A stretch of 64,000 bases of DNA from Paenibacillus zeirhizosphaerae. Lineage in GTDB: Bacteria > Bacillota > Bacilli > Paenibacillales > Paenibacillaceae. Each line of letters opens with the position of its first letter. Within the stretch, counting starts at the first letter, position 1. Positions 1 through 9,308 of this stretch are shown here, in pieces. The stretch covers positions 310,001 to 374,000 of the forward strand of contig NZ_JAPCKK010000016.1 of NCBI RefSeq assembly GCF_030705605.1. The letters are read 5' to 3'. Below the pieces are notes generated by a model, which ran no database searches, was not told the DNA's origin, and was given only the letters and a program-made list of their open reading frames with translations. Position numbers and translations under genes: made by a program.

Positions 1-206
1 TTCAGGCCCTGGAAACCGGCGTTCCTTTAATCGCACTTGGCCATGCGATGGTTATGAATCCGGAATGGGTTGCCTTGGTGCAAAGCGGCCGGGAACAGGA
101 AATTAAAACGACGCTCTCCCATTCCGCGCAAAAAGAGCTGATGATTCCAGATGTTTTTTGGGGAATAATCACCAATACACCGGGCTGGTTTCAAGTAGTG
201 GATTAA
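1..206 (+). CDS. NADH:flavin oxidoreductase (old yellow enzyme family), C-terminal fragment
   Basis: Only the last 67 or so residues are in the window; the gene begins to the left of base 1 and ends at the TAA at 204-206. The readable part contains ALGHAMVMNPEWVALVQSG, which resembles the end of the FMN-binding TIM barrel of YqiG/YqjM-type ene-reductases, where a short loop before the final helix contacts the flavin phosphate. These cytoplasmic enzymes reduce activated double bonds with NAD(P)H. The substrate cannot be read from this fragment. The identification rests on the C-terminal motif only, so the subfamily is uncertain. Confidence 0.65.
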   Translation, partial: QALETGVPLIALGHAMVMNPEWVALVQSGREQEIKTTLSHSAQKELMIPDVFWGIITNTPGWFQVVD

Positions 207-246
207 GCGAGTAAAATTATAGTGAGGCGGGGCTGAACAAAGTTAA

Positions 247-465
247 ACGTTCGGTCCCTGCAACCGGCAGCGGGCAGCACAGAAATTAAGCATGCCCCTG
301 CTTGTCTTGAATGGTTCACACGGCCTTCCACAGGAACCATTACTGCAAGCTGCCAAACAAATAGCTATCCAGGTACAGCATTCAATCCTGCAAAATGCCG
401 GACATACGCTCGCTGAAGATAATCCAGATGAGCTGGCTTCGATTTTGAAAGGATTCTTTATATGA
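247..465 (+). pseudogene. Alpha/beta hydrolase, C-terminal remnant
   Basis: The frame is open from just after a stop at 244-246 to TGA at 463-465. It reads MPLLVLNGSHGLPQEP followed by a segment ending GHTLAEDNPDELASILKGFF. This is the last strand, catalytic-His region and final helix of an alpha/beta hydrolase; the His of GHTLAEDNP would be the catalytic base. The nucleophile elbow and the whole N-terminal two thirds are missing, and no ribosome site precedes the in-frame ATG at 292. I read it as the decayed end of a deleted hydrolase gene. A functional short peptide is not excluded but is unlikely. Confidence 0.6.
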
Positions 466-501
466 CATAACCCATCAACAAAAAACAGACAAAATCGAAG
501 T

Positions 502-539
502 AAAAGCGCTACTGACATAACGATGTCAGTAGCGCTTTT
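502..539 (+). terminator. Long perfect hairpin terminator
   Basis: A 17-base arm (502-518) is perfectly complementary to 523-539 with a four-base AACG loop. The outer pairs are A-rich on the left and T-rich on the right, so it can stop transcription from either side. It separates the hydrolase remnant from the EVE gene. Confidence 0.75.
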
Positions 540-580
540 GTATAGTTGAGATAGATCAAACAAAAGGAGGCTATAAGAAG

Positions 581-1039
581 ATGACTGGTACCACACCTGA
601 ATTCGTGATCAATGAAAGCAATCGTTTTTGGATCGGGGTCGTCTCTGCATCCCACGTTAGCCATGCGATTGAAGAAGGGATCGCACAGACTTGCAGCGGA
701 AAAGCCGGACCACTCGGAAGAATGCGATCAGGGGATTGGCTGATCTACTACTCCCCACGAACAGATAAGAAGAGTGGAGAAGTCTTGCAAGCATTCACGG
801 CTATCGGCCGGGTCGCTGACGATATCGTCTATCCATTTAAAATAAACGATGATTTTATTCCACATCGTCGGAATATGCGGTATCTGCCTTGCCGGTCCGT
901 AAAAATCGCCGATCTGTTGGACAAGCTGACGTTCACCAAAGGGAGACGCAATTGGGGATACTCATTTCGCTTCGGGCAATTTGAAATCAATCGTGAAGAT
1001 TTTATGACAATAGCGAATGAGATGCTGAAGGTTAGCTAA
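581..1039 (+). CDS. EVE domain-containing protein (UPF0310 family)
   Basis: A 152-residue cytoplasmic protein that is essentially one EVE domain. It begins with the FWIGVVSASHVSHAIEEG strand-helix, continues with GDWLIYYSPR, and ends with a strand pattern around GYSFRFGQFEI. EVE domains are PUA-like folds that bind modified bases in DNA or RNA; the UPF0310 group is usually a stand-alone domain of about 140-150 residues, so this is full length. The start is well supported: AAAAGGAGG lies ten bases upstream of ATG at 581. Strong hairpins flank the gene on both sides, so it is probably a single-gene unit. The ligand is unknown. Confidence 0.85.
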   Translation: MTGTTPEFVINESNRFWIGVVSASHVSHAIEEGIAQTCSGKAGPLGRMRSGDWLIYYSPRTDKKSGEVLQAFTAIGRVADDIVYPFKINDDFIPHRRNMRYLPCRSVKIADLLDKLTFTKGRRNWGYSFRFGQFEINREDFMTIANEMLKVS

Positions 1040-1061
1040 GATTGGACATTTCGCCCATCGA

Positions 1062-1101
1062 AAAAAACTGCATTCCCAAGCCTCTGGGGATGCAGTTTTT
1101 T
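1062..1101. terminator. Bidirectional terminator between EVE gene and glgP
   Basis: The arm AAAAAACTGCATTCCC pairs with GGGGATGCAGTTTTTT (one G-T pair) around an eight-base loop. An A-run on the left and a T-run on the right let it serve both convergent genes. Confidence 0.85.
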
Positions 1102-1111
1102 CAGCCATGTC

Positions 1112-3565
1112 TTAATACACCTGTCTGCTTGAAATATCCTCATCCACAGTATGGATTCGCCAGATTTCGTCCGCATATTGTCGAATCGTACAGTCGCTTG
1201 CAAACTTCCCCGCATGCGCCATGTTCACAATTGCCCGCCGAGTCCAGTCCGATGGGGAGTGGTAGACCTGATCGATCTCCGCCTGCGTGTCTGCATAAGC
1301 CGCAAAATCCTCCAGCACAAAATATTCGTCATTGTGGTCAACCAATGAACGGTAGACGGCTTCAAACTCCCATTCATGACTGGCAAAAGGACCTGTCTGA
1401 ATGAGTTGATCCAGCAGCCTGCGCAGACGTCCGTCCTCTTCGCTCTTCCGGCGTGCGGAATAACCTCCCGTCCGGTAATATTCAAGCACCTGCTCCGCAC
1501 GCAGACCGAAGATAAACATGTTCTGGTCGCCCACCATTTCATGCATTTCAACGTTAGCTCCGTCCATCGTGCCGATGGTTAAAGCTCCGTTCATCATGAA
1601 TTTCATATTTCCGGTGCCGGAGGCTTCCTTGCCCGCTGTGGAAATCTGCTCGCTGACATCCGCTGCGGGGATAATGAGCTCAGCCAGCGACACGGAGTAA
1701 TTTTCTAAAAAAACGACCTTGAGCCGCTCTCTTACCAGCGAATCACTGTTAACCGTGTCGGCCACATTGTTAATCAGCTTGATAATCTGTTTAGCCAAAT
1801 AATAGCCGGGAGCGGCTTTGGCCCCAAATATGAAGGTACGTGGAGTCATATCCTGCAAGCGATTCTCTTTAAGCTCATGATATAAATGCATAATGTGCAT
1901 AATGTTAAGAAGCTGTCGCTTGTAACCATGCAGCCGCTTGACCTGCACGTCGAAAATAGACGAGGGATCGACGGATATGTTCAGTTTATGCTGAATATAT
2001 CCCGCCAGTCTCCTTTTGTTATCCTGCTTAATGCCTTGAATGCGCTGCTGAAAGGAGGAGTCCTCCGCATAGGGCAGTAGTCCGGTTAAAGCGCGCGGAT
2101 CACGAATCCAGGCTTCCCCAAGCGTTTCCTTGTAAAGCGCGGACAGCTCCGGATTGGCATGCATAAGCCAGCGCCGGTGCGTTATCCCGTTGGTTTTGTT
2201 GTTAAACCGGCCGGGGAATAGCTCGTGAAACGGCCTCATCTCCCGCTGCTTTAATATTTCGGTATGCAGAGCAGCCACACCGTTCACGCTGTAGCTTCCC
2301 ACAATAGCTAGATTGGCCATACGGATCTGATCCCCGTAGATGATCGCCATCTCCGCCATCCGCCATTCATCGCCCGGATATCGCTCCAGCAGCATAGCGC
2401 AGAATCGCTTGTTAATCTCTTCGATGATCATATATACACGGGGGAGCAGCTCACGGACCATGGGAATCGGCCACTTCTCCAGTGCCTCGCTTAGCGTCGT
2501 ATGGTTCGTATAGGATACGGTTCTGCTTGTAATATCCCAGGCTTCGTCCCAACCCATGCCCTTCACATCGATCAGGATGCGCATCAATTCCGGGACGACC
2601 AGCGTCGGATGTGTATCATTAATATGAATCGCAATTTTGTCAGGCAATTGGCTGTAAGACAACTGCTGTTTGTCAAAGGTGCGCAGAATGCTCTGCAAAC
2701 CAGCCGAGCAGAGAAAATATTGCTGCTTCAAGCGCAGCCTTTTGCCTTCCTCATTCGAATCATCTGGATACAAGAACTCCGTAATCGACTCAATGGATCG
2801 GCTGTACTCCAGATATTTATAGTAGCCCTCCCCGCCCGGAAAATGGCCTGCCGCCGGGTCCAAAGCCGATTCCGCGCTCCATATGCGCAGCGTGTTGACA
2901 TTGCCCCGTCCGTAGCCGATCAGAGGAATATCATACGGCACAGCCCAGATTTTCTCAGCGTCTTTCGTTTCGAAAATGGTGCGGCCATGCTCCTCGCGGC
3001 TCTCCACCCTGCCCCAGAAGTAGACCTCGACCTGCTTCTCCGGCCGTCGGATTTCCCAGACATTACCCTTCTGCAGCCAGTAGTCCGGCAGCTCCACCTG
3101 ATTGCCGTCCATAATCCGCTGTTCGAAGAGACCGTATTTATAGCGGATACCGCATCCATGTCCGGCATAACCGAGCGAAGCAAGCGAATCCATAAAGCAG
3201 GCGGCAAGCCGTCCGAGGCCGCCGTTGCCAAGACCCGCATCCGCTTCCTGCGTTTCGATCGCTTCGAGCTCCCAGCCCAGCTCGCTCAGCCCTTCCCGCA
3301 CCAGGTCAAGAACACCCAGATTCAGAAGGTGGTTGCCAAGAAGCCTTCCCATCAGGTACTCCAGCGAGAAGTAATAGACCTGCTTCTCCCCGCGCTCCTT
3401 ATAGGCCTGATTCGTCCTGGCCCAGTTTTTGCCGACATATTCCCTGATCATGCTCCCCAAAATTTTGTACACATCATCGGCTTTCGCTTCCGCCATCGGG
3501 ATGCCTAGACGACCGACAAGATGCAGGCGAAATGCTTCCTTGAACTCTTCCTTATTGCTGAACAA
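1112..3565 (-). CDS. glgP: Glycogen phosphorylase
   Basis: Releases glucose-1-phosphate from the ends of glycogen, using pyridoxal phosphate. The protein has the family landmarks in order: GLGNGGLGRLAACF near residue 110, NDTHP near 315, and the PLP-lysine region EASGTGNMKFMMNGALTIGT near 640. The frame is open up to 3616, but the best start is the TTG at 3565. It has AGGAGG nine bases upstream and gives the N-terminus MFSNKEEF expected for Bacillus-type GlgP, at 817 residues. The upstream TTG has no ribosome site. It is the third gene of a leftward glgC-glgD-glgP run, 67 bases after glgD, and ends at a strong terminator. Confidence 0.93.
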   Translation of the reverse strand: MFSNKEEFKEAFRLHLVGRLGIPMAEAKADDVYKILGSMIREYVGKNWARTNQAYKERGEKQVYYFSLEYLMGRLLGNHLLNLGVLDLVREGLSELGWELEAIETQEADAGLGNGGLGRLAACFMDSLASLGYAGHGCGIRYKYGLFEQRIMDGNQVELPDYWLQKGNVWEIRRPEKQVEVYFWGRVESREEHGRTIFETKDAEKIWAVPYDIPLIGYGRGNVNTLRIWSAESALDPAAGHFPGGEGYYKYLEYSRSIESITEFLYPDDSNEEGKRLRLKQQYFLCSAGLQSILRTFDKQQLSYSQLPDKIAIHINDTHPTLVVPELMRILIDVKGMGWDEAWDITSRTVSYTNHTTLSEALEKWPIPMVRELLPRVYMIIEEINKRFCAMLLERYPGDEWRMAEMAIIYGDQIRMANLAIVGSYSVNGVAALHTEILKQREMRPFHELFPGRFNNKTNGITHRRWLMHANPELSALYKETLGEAWIRDPRALTGLLPYAEDSSFQQRIQGIKQDNKRRLAGYIQHKLNISVDPSSIFDVQVKRLHGYKRQLLNIMHIMHLYHELKENRLQDMTPRTFIFGAKAAPGYYLAKQIIKLINNVADTVNSDSLVRERLKVVFLENYSVSLAELIIPAADVSEQISTAGKEASGTGNMKFMMNGALTIGTMDGANVEMHEMVGDQNMFIFGLRAEQVLEYYRTGGYSARRKSEEDGRLRRLLDQLIQTGPFASHEWEFEAVYRSLVDHNDEYFVLEDFAAYADTQAEIDQVYHSPSDWTRRAIVNMAHAGKFASDCTIRQYADEIWRIHTVDEDISSRQVY

Positions 3566-3632
3566 AGGTGTGTACCTCCTGATCATAGCCGATTTATTCT
3601 GCTGTGCCTCAGCCAAAGTAGTTAGGCTTTAC

Positions 3633-4736
3633 TTACATCTTCGTATTTTTTGCAATGACATAGGGGCTTTTGGCGCTGCCGATCAATGTGCTCGCTTCGG
3701 GTAATTTAACATCCTTATCCAAAATGACATTCTCAATGACGGCCCCTTCACGAATAACACATTTTTGCATAATGATCGAATTGCTGACACGCGCCCCCTT
3801 GTGAATCTGTACTCCTCTGAAAATGACACTGTTTTCTACTTTCCCGCCGATCATACATCCGTTGGCAACCAATGAATTTTGGATTTCAGCCCCGTCCAGA
3901 TATCTTGTAGGGGCTTCATACTTGATTTTGGTATGTGCCGGTCTTTCCTGGAATAACGCCTGGTACTGCTTCTGATCCAGCAATGCCATGCTGTTCTTGA
4001 AATAACTCTCCACGGAATTGATTACCGCATGATAGCCTTCATAACGGTAAGCGTGAATATTGAGCTGACCTGCATTGCGCTGGATGGCGTCACGGAAAAA
4101 ATTGCTGTCACCATGTGCAATACAGCGCTCTGCCTGCTGTAAGTAGAGCTTCTTATCCATGATGAATATTTCCAAGTATATATTATGGTGATCCTGCTCC
4201 TGATGTATCCCGGTGACCCGGCCATCTTCATCTACCTCCAGACGAATGCAGGCCCCATACTCCGGCTCAAGCTGTTCAACATGCCGGTATATCAGCGTGA
4301 CGTCGGCCCCGGTCTCCTTATGGAAGCGGTAAGCGTCCGCAATATCCACTTTGTTAATATGCTGCGTGCCTGAATGCACAATCGTCTCTCCCGCGGCACG
4401 TTTAAAAAAGTCCAGATTATTATGCACATGCTGCAAATCCCCTTTGGACGTATCCGTCGGATCATTCCAGTCCGGAGGCAGCACGAACAGTCCACCGCGT
4501 TTACGGTCCAGGTCCCACGGGCGCCCATCTCCCAAATGATCCAGCAAGGAACGGTATTTCCTACGGATGAACAAGGCCGTATCCAAAATCCCCGCATACA
4601 TCATATTGGACAGTGCAAAGTCGATGAGCCGGTAACGGCCAGCAAATGGAACGGCCGCTCCACAGCGGAAGTAGGTAAGCTCCTTCAGATGATCCAGTTC
4701 TTTATCCAGGTTAATAACGCCGATCAATCGGTTCAT
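3633..4736 (-). CDS. glgD: Glucose-1-phosphate adenylyltransferase subunit GlgD
   Basis: The regulatory-type subunit that pairs with GlgC to make ADP-glucose for glycogen synthesis. It shows a nucleotidyltransferase fold (RCGAAVPFAGRYRLIDFALSNMM near the start, then WDLDRKRGGLFVLPP) and a C-terminal left-handed beta-helix made of repeats such as VENSVIFRGVQIHKGA. It lacks the GGxGxRL nucleotide loop, as is normal for GlgD. Start: ATG at 4736 gives MNRLIGVINLD, the family N-terminus. In-frame GTG (4745) and TTG (4760) lie just upstream, and GTG has the better-spaced GAGG, so the exact start is uncertain by a few residues. It begins 20 bases after glgC. Confidence 0.9.
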   Translation of the reverse strand: MNRLIGVINLDKELDHLKELTYFRCGAAVPFAGRYRLIDFALSNMMYAGILDTALFIRRKYRSLLDHLGDGRPWDLDRKRGGLFVLPPDWNDPTDTSKGDLQHVHNNLDFFKRAAGETIVHSGTQHINKVDIADAYRFHKETGADVTLIYRHVEQLEPEYGACIRLEVDEDGRVTGIHQEQDHHNIYLEIFIMDKKLYLQQAERCIAHGDSNFFRDAIQRNAGQLNIHAYRYEGYHAVINSVESYFKNSMALLDQKQYQALFQERPAHTKIKYEAPTRYLDGAEIQNSLVANGCMIGGKVENSVIFRGVQIHKGARVSNSIIMQKCVIREGAVIENVILDKDVKLPEASTLIGSAKSPYVIAKNTKM

Positions 4737-4756
4737 GCTTTTCACCGTCCTGTTCC

Positions 4757-5902
4757 TCAATAATTTTGGGCCGCCCGGATTTCGGTATCCTGATCGACCA
4801 ATAGGATATCTTCAGAGTCGCCGCCAATGACGGCATAATCTTCAATCACTACGTTCTCGTTCAGAATGGCGCGATGAATGCGGGCATGACGTCCGATTTT
4901 GACACCCGGCATAATGACAGAATCCGATACATAACTGCCTTCTCCGACTTCCACCCCGTAGAAAAGCACCGAATGCTCTACTCGGCCGTTTACGATGCAG
5001 CCTTCGTTCACGATGCAATTGTTGAGGATGGCCTGGGGAGAGACATACTGTGCTGGCTGGTTCGGGCTTCGCGTAAAAATGCGCCAATCCGGGTCGTTCA
5101 GGTTCAAGGGTGGGTCCTGCGCAAGCAAATCCATATTGGCTTCCCATAAGCTTTGAATCGTGCCCACATCCTTCCAGTATCCCTGGAACGGATAAGCGTA
5201 CAACGTCTTGGCTTGGCTAAGCATAAGCGGGATAATATCCTTGCCAAAATCATGGGAGCTTTCGAGATTTTGCGAGGCTGTGATCAAATACTCTCTCAGA
5301 ACGCTCCATTTAAACAAATAAATGCCCATGGACGCGAGCGTGCTTTTCGGCTGCGCCGGTTTTTCTTCAAATTCATAGATTTCCAGATTTTCATCTGTAT
5401 TCAGCACCCCGAAGCGACTTGCTTCTTCAACGGTGACATCAATAACGGAGATCGTGCAATCCGCATTTTTCTCTTTGTGATACTCCAGCATGGCGGCATA
5501 ATTCATTTTATAGATATGATCGCCGGACAGAATGAGCACGTGCTCGGGATTAAACTGTTCAATGAAATTGAGATTTCTGAAAATCGCATCCGCCGTGCCC
5601 CTGTACCAGCTGTTTCCTTCCTCCCTTTCATGAGGAGGCAGCACATAGACTCCACCATTTCTGCGGTCCAGATCCCAATCACTCCCCACGCCGATATAGG
5701 AATGAAGAACCAAGGGCTCATATTGTGTCAGTACACCAACCGTATCGATACCAGAGTGAGCGCAGTTACTGAGGGGAAAGTCAATAATTCTGTAGGTTCC
5801 GCCAAAATATACCGCGGGTTTGGCGAGTGTTCTCGTCAAGCCCTTCAAACGTTTGCCCTGCCCGCCGGCCAACAGCATGGCCAACACTTCCTTGTTCTGC
5901 AT
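4757..5902 (-). CDS. glgC: Glucose-1-phosphate adenylyltransferase
   Basis: Makes ADP-glucose from ATP and glucose-1-phosphate, the committed step of bacterial glycogen synthesis. The N-terminus has the nucleotide loop [15 protein letters not shown], followed by [20 protein letters not shown], the [13 protein letters not shown] active-site motif near residue 130, and a C-terminal beta-helix. At 381 residues it is full length. The ATG at 5902 is chosen because AAGGAGG sits seven bases upstream; the TTG directly before it is not needed. It is the first gene of the leftward glgC-glgD-glgP operon. Neither glgA (synthase) nor glgB (branching enzyme) is in the cluster. Confidence 0.93.
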   Translation of the reverse strand: MQNKEVLAMLLAGGQGKRLKGLTRTLAKPAVYFGGTYRIIDFPLSNCAHSGIDTVGVLTQYEPLVLHSYIGVGSDWDLDRRNGGVYVLPPHEREEGNSWYRGTADAIFRNLNFIEQFNPEHVLILSGDHIYKMNYAAMLEYHKEKNADCTISVIDVTVEEASRFGVLNTDENLEIYEFEEKPAQPKSTLASMGIYLFKWSVLREYLITASQNLESSHDFGKDIIPLMLSQAKTLYAYPFQGYWKDVGTIQSLWEANMDLLAQDPPLNLNDPDWRIFTRSPNQPAQYVSPQAILNNCIVNEGCIVNGRVEHSVLFYGVEVGEGSYVSDSVIMPGVKIGRHARIHRAILNENVVIEDYAVIGGDSEDILLVDQDTEIRAAQNY

Positions 5903-6077
5903 CAAAATTCCTCCTTCAATGTGCGAAAATGCGAATCATTTTGCAGCTTTGGATATGAACATTTATGCAACAACATATTCGACTGGTCTAACGTCAATGC
6001 TTATGAGATTCAAGGAGTGTGTTGTGTGTGTAAAGCAGGGAAGATGAAGCTAAATAAACTTAAAGGAGGGATTTCTA

Positions 6078-6137
6078 ATGGCAATGACTAACAAGAAGTT
6101 GGTGTTCGCTGGGCTTGAGTTCGAATACGCCCGCTAA
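6078..6137 (+). CDS. Candidate 19-residue peptide with strong ribosome site
   Basis: In the gap between glgC and the chemotaxis receptor, an ATG at 6078 follows TTAAAGGAGGGATTTCTA, as good a ribosome site as any in the window. It opens a short frame, MAMTNKKLVFAGLEFEYAR, ending at TAA 6135-6137. A stable hairpin follows at 6154-6205. I do not recognise the peptide; it has no signal sequence and no membrane segment. The Shine-Dalgarno strength and spacing are what support translation. It could be a real small protein, a leader peptide, or chance. No clear promoter was identified upstream. Confidence 0.35.
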   Translation: MAMTNKKLVFAGLEFEYAR

Positions 6138-6153
6138 ACAATAGGTTATACAC

Positions 6154-6205
6154 GCTGCTGTCCGGTCCCTCTGACTTCGGTCAGAGAGACTTTGCAAACA
6201 GCGGC
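6154..6205. other. Nested hairpin with TTCG tetraloop
   Basis: The inner stem CTCTGAC-TTCG-GTCAGAG (6169-6186) has a stable tetraloop and an outer GTC/GAC extension. It is enclosed by GCTGCTGT (6154-6161) pairing with ACAGCGGC (6198-6205, one G-T pair). No T-run follows on either strand. It could be a weak terminator for the small ORF or the leftward receptor gene, or a structured RNA element. Confidence 0.4.
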
Positions 6206-6216
6206 TATGGCTTTAG

Positions 6217-7929
6217 CTAGATTTTAAACTGTTTTATCGTATTTTGCAGATCATCCGCCAGACCTGCAAGCGCTTGGGAGGAAGAAGTGATTTCCTCCAT
6301 GGAGGCAAGCTGCTGCTGTGTTGCACCGGAGATGCTTTGTGAATTGGCAGCAGACTCCTTGGCAACAGAGTTTACCTCCAGCATAGCTGAGTTCACATTT
6401 TCCGTACCTTCAGCAAGCTTGACCAGCGCTTCTGAAATATCCTCAATTTGAGAAACTACTCCGTTAACCGCCAGATCTATACTGCGGAAGGAGTTCCCAG
6501 CATGCTGGACAACATTCATGCCGGAGTGGACCTCTTTCGAGGCTTTTTCCATTGTCTGCAGCGTATGTTCTGTTTCGCTTTGGATCAACTGAATAAGCCC
6601 GGAAATTTGCGCTGTGGATTTCTTGGATTCTTCTGCCAGCTTCCTCACTTCATCGGCTACAACAGCAAAGCCTTTGCCATGCTCTCCTGCCCTGGCGGCT
6701 TCGATCGCCGCATTCAAGGCCAATAAATTGGTTTGCGCCGAAATATCTGTTATGACATTGGTGATTTTTCCAATTTCATTGGAGCGCTCGTTCAAGCTTT
6801 TCACCGCCTCCGCCAGGCTATTGACATTGGCATGGATCGAATTCATTTGTTGATTTACTTCCTCGATCGCCTGATTGCCTTCGGAGGACTTTTGCGAGGC
6901 CTGCAGCACATCCACTTTCATTTTCTCCGTATTTTCAGCGATCGTTCTTGTATGCCCGGTTATATCCGCGATGACGCTGGAACTCTCATCTACTTGGTCA
7001 ACCTGTTTTTCCGAACCGTAGGCGAGCTCCTGGGCAATAATCGTAATATGTTCACTGGCTTTGCTGTTTTGTTCGGCATTGGCGCTTAATTCCTCCGAAG
7101 CTGAGGCTACCAGTAATGAAGACTCCTGTACGCTGTTGAATACAGTTTGAAGCCTGGAAGTCATATGGTTAAATGAGGCAGACAGCTCACCGATTTCATC
7201 CCTGGAGTGATAGCTTCCTTTAACCGTAAAGTCCCCGTTCTCGGCTTGCTGCAATAAGCTTACTACTTCCTTGACCGGTTTTACAATCATGCGCGCAATA
7301 CCCATACTGAGCAGTATTAATAGAAGCAGAGCCACAATAATAACTACCGTTACAAATACAGTGATGTCGCGCGAGCTTTCCTGATTGATACTGTTAATTG
7401 AACCTGCATTCGTTATATTGGATTGCTGCAGTGCCTTCAAAGTATCGATAACCTGGTCATGGTAGGCCTCAGCGACCTCCAGATACACACGGTAAGCTTC
7501 CTCATTGCTATTTTGTGTCGCCAAATCAGTGACCTGATTCCTGCTTGTGTTCAGCATCTGAATTTGTTCTTTGTATTGATTGAGCAGATTCTGCTGTTCC
7601 GGGGTTAATTTTGTGCTTTCAATTTCAGTAGCGAGACGCTCATTTTCTTTCACTACCGTGGCAATCGCATCCTTCAGTTCTTTATTCCTGACAGGATCTT
7701 GAGTGACCAGCATCTCCAGCATATAACCAGAGCCAGCTCTTTCATTCACTCTCAATTGCATGATTTTCTCTAAAGGAACCAGATTTTCTCTATACATGGT
7801 CTCTGAGTTTTTGGTCAGGGCGAGAATATAGCTCAGGCCCAGAAATCCTATTGAACCGAGCGCCACTGCGCTTACAATAATGATAACTAACAGCTTCTTG
7901 GTAATAGATAGATTTTTTAGCAGCTTCAA
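6217..7929 (-). CDS. Methyl-accepting chemotaxis protein
   Basis: A membrane receptor that feeds chemical signals to CheA/CheW. In the 570-residue form, a first membrane helix (about 13-37) is followed by an extracellular four-helix-bundle-like region rich in N, Q and E (about 40-190). A second membrane helix (about 190-213), a HAMP domain and a long cytoplasmic coiled coil come next. The coiled coil has the highly conserved hairpin [20 protein letters not shown]. The frame extends to 8058, but the start is best placed at TTG 7929: AAGGAG lies nine bases upstream and the protein then begins [14 protein letters not shown], the usual receptor N-terminus. The ligand cannot be predicted. It is probably monocistronic. 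Confidence 0.9.
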   Translation of the reverse strand: MKLLKNLSITKKLLVIIIVSAVALGSIGFLGLSYILALTKNSETMYRENLVPLEKIMQLRVNERAGSGYMLEMLVTQDPVRNKELKDAIATVVKENERLATEIESTKLTPEQQNLLNQYKEQIQMLNTSRNQVTDLATQNSNEEAYRVYLEVAEAYHDQVIDTLKALQQSNITNAGSINSINQESSRDITVFVTVVIIVALLLLILLSMGIARMIVKPVKEVVSLLQQAENGDFTVKGSYHSRDEIGELSASFNHMTSRLQTVFNSVQESSLLVASASEELSANAEQNSKASEHITIIAQELAYGSEKQVDQVDESSSVIADITGHTRTIAENTEKMKVDVLQASQKSSEGNQAIEEVNQQMNSIHANVNSLAEAVKSLNERSNEIGKITNVITDISAQTNLLALNAAIEAARAGEHGKGFAVVADEVRKLAEESKKSTAQISGLIQLIQSETEHTLQTMEKASKEVHSGMNVVQHAGNSFRSIDLAVNGVVSQIEDISEALVKLAEGTENVNSAMLEVNSVAKESAANSQSISGATQQQLASMEEITSSSQALAGLADDLQNTIKQFKI

Positions 7930-8102
7930 CTTAGGCGTCTCCTTTGAATATGATATTCTTCGGAGATTATATCGGTTTAATATCAAGAGATTTGAATGGA
8001 TAAAATTATCCATTTTTTTAATAAGGCCGTCATGATAGCTCGATGCCTTGGTCTCCATCCATTATAACAACGGCATCAGGCCAAATACCACTACAACTCA
8101 CA

Positions 8103-9308
8103 CTAAACTTCGGGCATACCACCAAAGACCTTCCCGCCTCTGTGCAAAGCATGATATCTTGCCCGGTATTCCTGCGGAGTAATGCCCTCCTTCTCTCTGA
8201 AAACCTTGTTAAAATGCTTGGCGTTCTCAAATCCGACGGCTGCTGCCACCTCATAAATTTTGAGCCCGGTGCCTTCCAGCAGCTCCTTGGATTTATAAAT
8301 CCGCACGTTCTTCAAATATTGAACAAAGCTTACACCGGTATAGGACTTGAAGGCTTGACTGAAATACGTATAATTCAACGATACGAGGTTGGACACGACC
8401 GCCATATTCAAATCCTCCCTGTAATGCTTATGAATATAGTCCACAGCCCGGTCAAGCTCGCACAGCTTTCCTCCATTGCCTGCCGTTCCCGGCCTACCCG
8501 CAGACTGCAGCGCTTGCTTCGCCTGTACATAGCTCTCTTTGAAATGACCCGGCTTTCCTATATCGGCGCTGGTTCCCATGTGGAAACGTTCCAGACCCGC
8601 GGCCCGCAGCCGGTCAGGCCAGGACTGCAGCCATTCGCCGTTGTCCGTAACCAGCACAGCCCTTCCTTCCATATCGTTGAAGGCAACGGCATGCCCTCCG
8701 CTTTCGAGCTCGGTTAAAGCCGTCGTCAGCACTCCAGAAATCGTGCCCAGTCCGGTATCAAGCACTGCTACTCGGCAGTCTGAGGCCGCCCAGTCCATTT
8801 CCACCCGCTTCAGCCTCTCCATCACTTCGGCGGCATCATGCTGTGCGCTCATCAGAATATAATTCAACTGAGCCGCTCGGAAATCCTCCTTCCGCCGTTG
8901 CAGCAGCTCTCGTTCCTTGTTCATCTGCTCTCTTGCGTTTAAAGTCTCCTCCATGTCCTTAAGCATGGAGAACAAGTCGTCGCGGATGACCGGCTTCAGC
9001 AAATATTCCTGCGCACCGCAGCGGATGGCCTCCTTTGCATACTGGAATTCGCCATAACCGCTTAGCACGGCAACCAGCGGCCTTGGTTGCAAATGACGAA
9101 GTTGGCGCATCAGTTGGATGCCGTCCATACGGGGCATTCTGATATCTGTAATAACGATATCCATGGGCGTCTCATTGGCCTGATTCCAGGCCTGACGCCC
9201 ATCCTGGGCTGTGTAACATTCGAAATCCCCAGGGAACTCCCGCTCTACCATAGCCTTCAATCCAAGCCGAATGTTTTTCTCATCATCCGCAATCAATACT
9301 CTTTTCAT
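8103..9308 (-). CDS. Response regulator with AraC-type DNA-binding domain
   Basis: A 401-residue YesN-type regulator. The N-terminal receiver domain begins MKRVLIADDEKN, with acidic pocket D8/D9, phospho-acceptor D55 (TDIRMPRMDG) and the conserved lysine in LLKPV. A middle linker follows. The last 100 residues are two AraC helix-turn-helix motifs, ending with FENAKHFNKVFREKEGITPQEYR. The start at 9308 has GGGAGGG seven bases upstream; the longer upstream frame has no such site. It overlaps the histidine kinase by 26 bases, so the two are co-translated. Its likely job is to switch on the neighbouring sugar-uptake genes at 11.3-14.9 kb. Confidence 0.92.
   Translation of the reverse strand: MKRVLIADDEKNIRLGLKAMVEREFPGDFECYTAQDGRQAWNQANETPMDIVITDIRMPRMDGIQLMRQLRHLQPRPLVAVLSGYGEFQYAKEAIRCGAQEYLLKPVIRDDLFSMLKDMEETLNAREQMNKERELLQRRKEDFRAAQLNYILMSAQHDAAEVMERLKRVEMDWAASDCRVAVLDTGLGTISGVLTTALTELESGGHAVAFNDMEGRAVLVTDNGEWLQSWPDRLRAAGLERFHMGTSADIGKPGHFKESYVQAKQALQSAGRPGTAGNGGKLCELDRAVDYIHKHYREDLNMAVVSNLVSLNYTYFSQAFKSYTGVSFVQYLKNVRIYKSKELLEGTGLKIYEVAAAVGFENAKHFNKVFREKEGITPQEYRARYHALHRGGKVFGGMPEV

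Noticed and set aside
2501..3508. Long plus-strand open frame opposite glgP
   Set aside because: It is a shadow of the glgP gene: the opposite strand encodes a textbook phosphorylase, and this frame has no ribosome site or recognisable domain.
5153..6091. 312-codon plus-strand frame opposite glgC
   Set aside because: Antisense to glgC codons, no ribosome site, and no family resemblance.
7995..8014. AATGGATAA/TTATCCATT hairpin with a T-run
   Set aside because: The T-run is on the plus strand, where no gene ends; both neighbours are on the minus strand, so it is not their terminator.
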